Below, piece after piece: positions 63,574 through 64,000 of a stretch of 64,000 bases of DNA. The position numbers and the translations under genes were made by a program. Below the pieces are notes generated by a model that worked only from the letters and a program-made list of their open reading frames with translations, had not been told where the DNA came from and did not search any database. Source of the DNA: SZUA-35 sp965530755 (GTDB lineage Bacteria > Actinomycetota > Acidimicrobiia > Acidimicrobiales > SZUA-35); contig CBESNA010000003.1 of NCBI GenBank assembly GCA_965530755.1, positions 1 to 64,000 on the forward strand, read 5' to 3'. Position 1 is the first letter of the stretch. Every line of letters starts with the position of its first letter.

Positions 63574-64000
63574 TGGTTCGGGTCGTCTTCACCCCCTCGG
63601 GACTCGACGGCGAAGTCGAGATCGGCACGACGGTCCTCGACGCGGCCCGGATGCTGGGGGTCGACGTCGATTCAGTATGTGGTGGGCGCGGGATCTGCGG
63701 ACGCTGCCAAGTCGTTCCCGGTGAAGGCTCGTTCGCGAAGTGGGGACTCACCGTCGGCTCCGCGGCCCTGTCTGCACCGGGCTCGGTCGAGACCGACTAT
63801 GTCGGGAAGCGGCCGATCCTCGACGGCCAGCGGCTCGGATGCGCAGCCCAGCTCTGTTCCGATGCGGTCATTGACGTGCCAGAAGCGTCGCAGATCCACA
63901 AGCAGGTCGTCCGCAAGGATGTCGATGTCGGCGACATAACACTCGACCCGGTTGTCGAGCTCCGATATCTCGAGCCGGCCTCCGTCGTGCTCGGCGATGA
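63573..64000 (+). CDS. Corrinoid-activating ferredoxin/ASKHA protein (RamA-like), truncated by window
   Basis: The first 142 residues of a DUF4445/RamA-type protein. A [2Fe-2S] ferredoxin domain leads (cysteines in VCGGRGICGRC and a fourth in LGCAAQ), followed by the linker to an ASKHA ATPase domain, which is beyond the end of the window. These proteins use ATP to reduce Co(II) corrinoid back to Co(I). It completes the core of a methyltransferase system; the substrate-specific methyltransferase (for example MttB/MtgB-like) is expected downstream. Confidence 0.9.
   Translation, partial: MVRVVFTPSGLDGEVEIGTTVLDAARMLGVDVDSVCGGRGICGRCQVVPGEGSFAKWGLTVGSAALSAPGSVETDYVGKRPILDGQRLGCAAQLCSDAVIDVPEASQIHKQVVRKDVDVGDITLDPVVELRYLEPASVVLGD

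Overview
The window is a high-GC, gene-dense chromosomal stretch of an actinobacterium, most probably a member of the Acidimicrobiia (Ilumatobacter/Microthrix-like). The evidence is a WhiB1-type Fe-S regulator facing a PdtaS-type sensor kinase (the order seen in mycobacteria), a DUF3107 protein, paired ArsA-like ATPases, class E sortase, a Septum_form lipoprotein, DUF5317, and a complete System I (Ccm) cytochrome c maturation operon, which most other Actinobacteria replace with System II. The lineage call is inference from gene content. No rRNA, tRNA, CRISPR array, prophage or insertion sequence was recognised. No gene-free stretch exceeds about 210 bases.

Layout. 1-4.2 kb: electron-transfer flavoprotein (etfBA) with a TetR-like operator, a lipid kinase, a glycerophosphodiesterase and whiB1. 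4.2-12.2 kb: PdtaS-like kinase, paired ArsA-like ATPases, DUF3107, Mrp carrier, SufR-like regulator and cysteine desulfurase (Fe-S supply). 12.3-18.9 kb: a DUF4214/DUF3048 secreted protein, a very large hairpin plus a 15-bp tandem repeat, then a flavin monooxygenase/oxidoreductase pair divergent from a LysR regulator, and small enzymes. 19.1-23.6 kb: DEAD-box helicase, SDR, a PEP-utiliser-like protein keeping the phosphohistidine domain but no ATP-grasp domain, and a SixA-like phosphohistidine phosphatase. 23.6-28.2 kb: NodIJ-like ABC exporter and an AraC operon.

28.3-34.9 kb: ccmA-B-C-D-E-F-G-H-I in one tightly overlapped minus-strand operon, including a 46-residue CcmD. 35.1-38.8 kb: sortase E, Septum_form lipoprotein, DUF5317 membrane protein, small membrane protein and TetR. 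38.9-48.6 kb: an Hsp70-like membrane-anchored protein converging on a minus-strand run of a 1222-residue PKD-repeat surface protein, MoxR, DUF58 and a transglutaminase-like membrane protein whose catalytic cysteine is serine. 48.8-59.9 kb: threonine aldolase, SnoaL-like protein, APH-like kinase, hydantoinase A-like protein, hydrolase, anchored M64-like metalloprotease, a second Gfo/Idh/MocA enzyme, an MFS transporter and an inositol-phosphatase-family enzyme coupled to an IclR regulator. 60.9-64 kb: a corrinoid one-carbon cluster (corrinoid protein, DUF1638, 'virulence factor' domain protein, methyl-H4folate methyltransferase, ferredoxin/ASKHA reactivator), running off the end.

Recurrent patterns: stop/start overlaps of the ATGA or TGATG type join most operon members; several genes have a TANNNT-like -10 box about 6 bases before the start codon and so look leaderless; and short tandem repeats of 15 or 20 bp sit at gene ends or in-frame in low-complexity protein segments.
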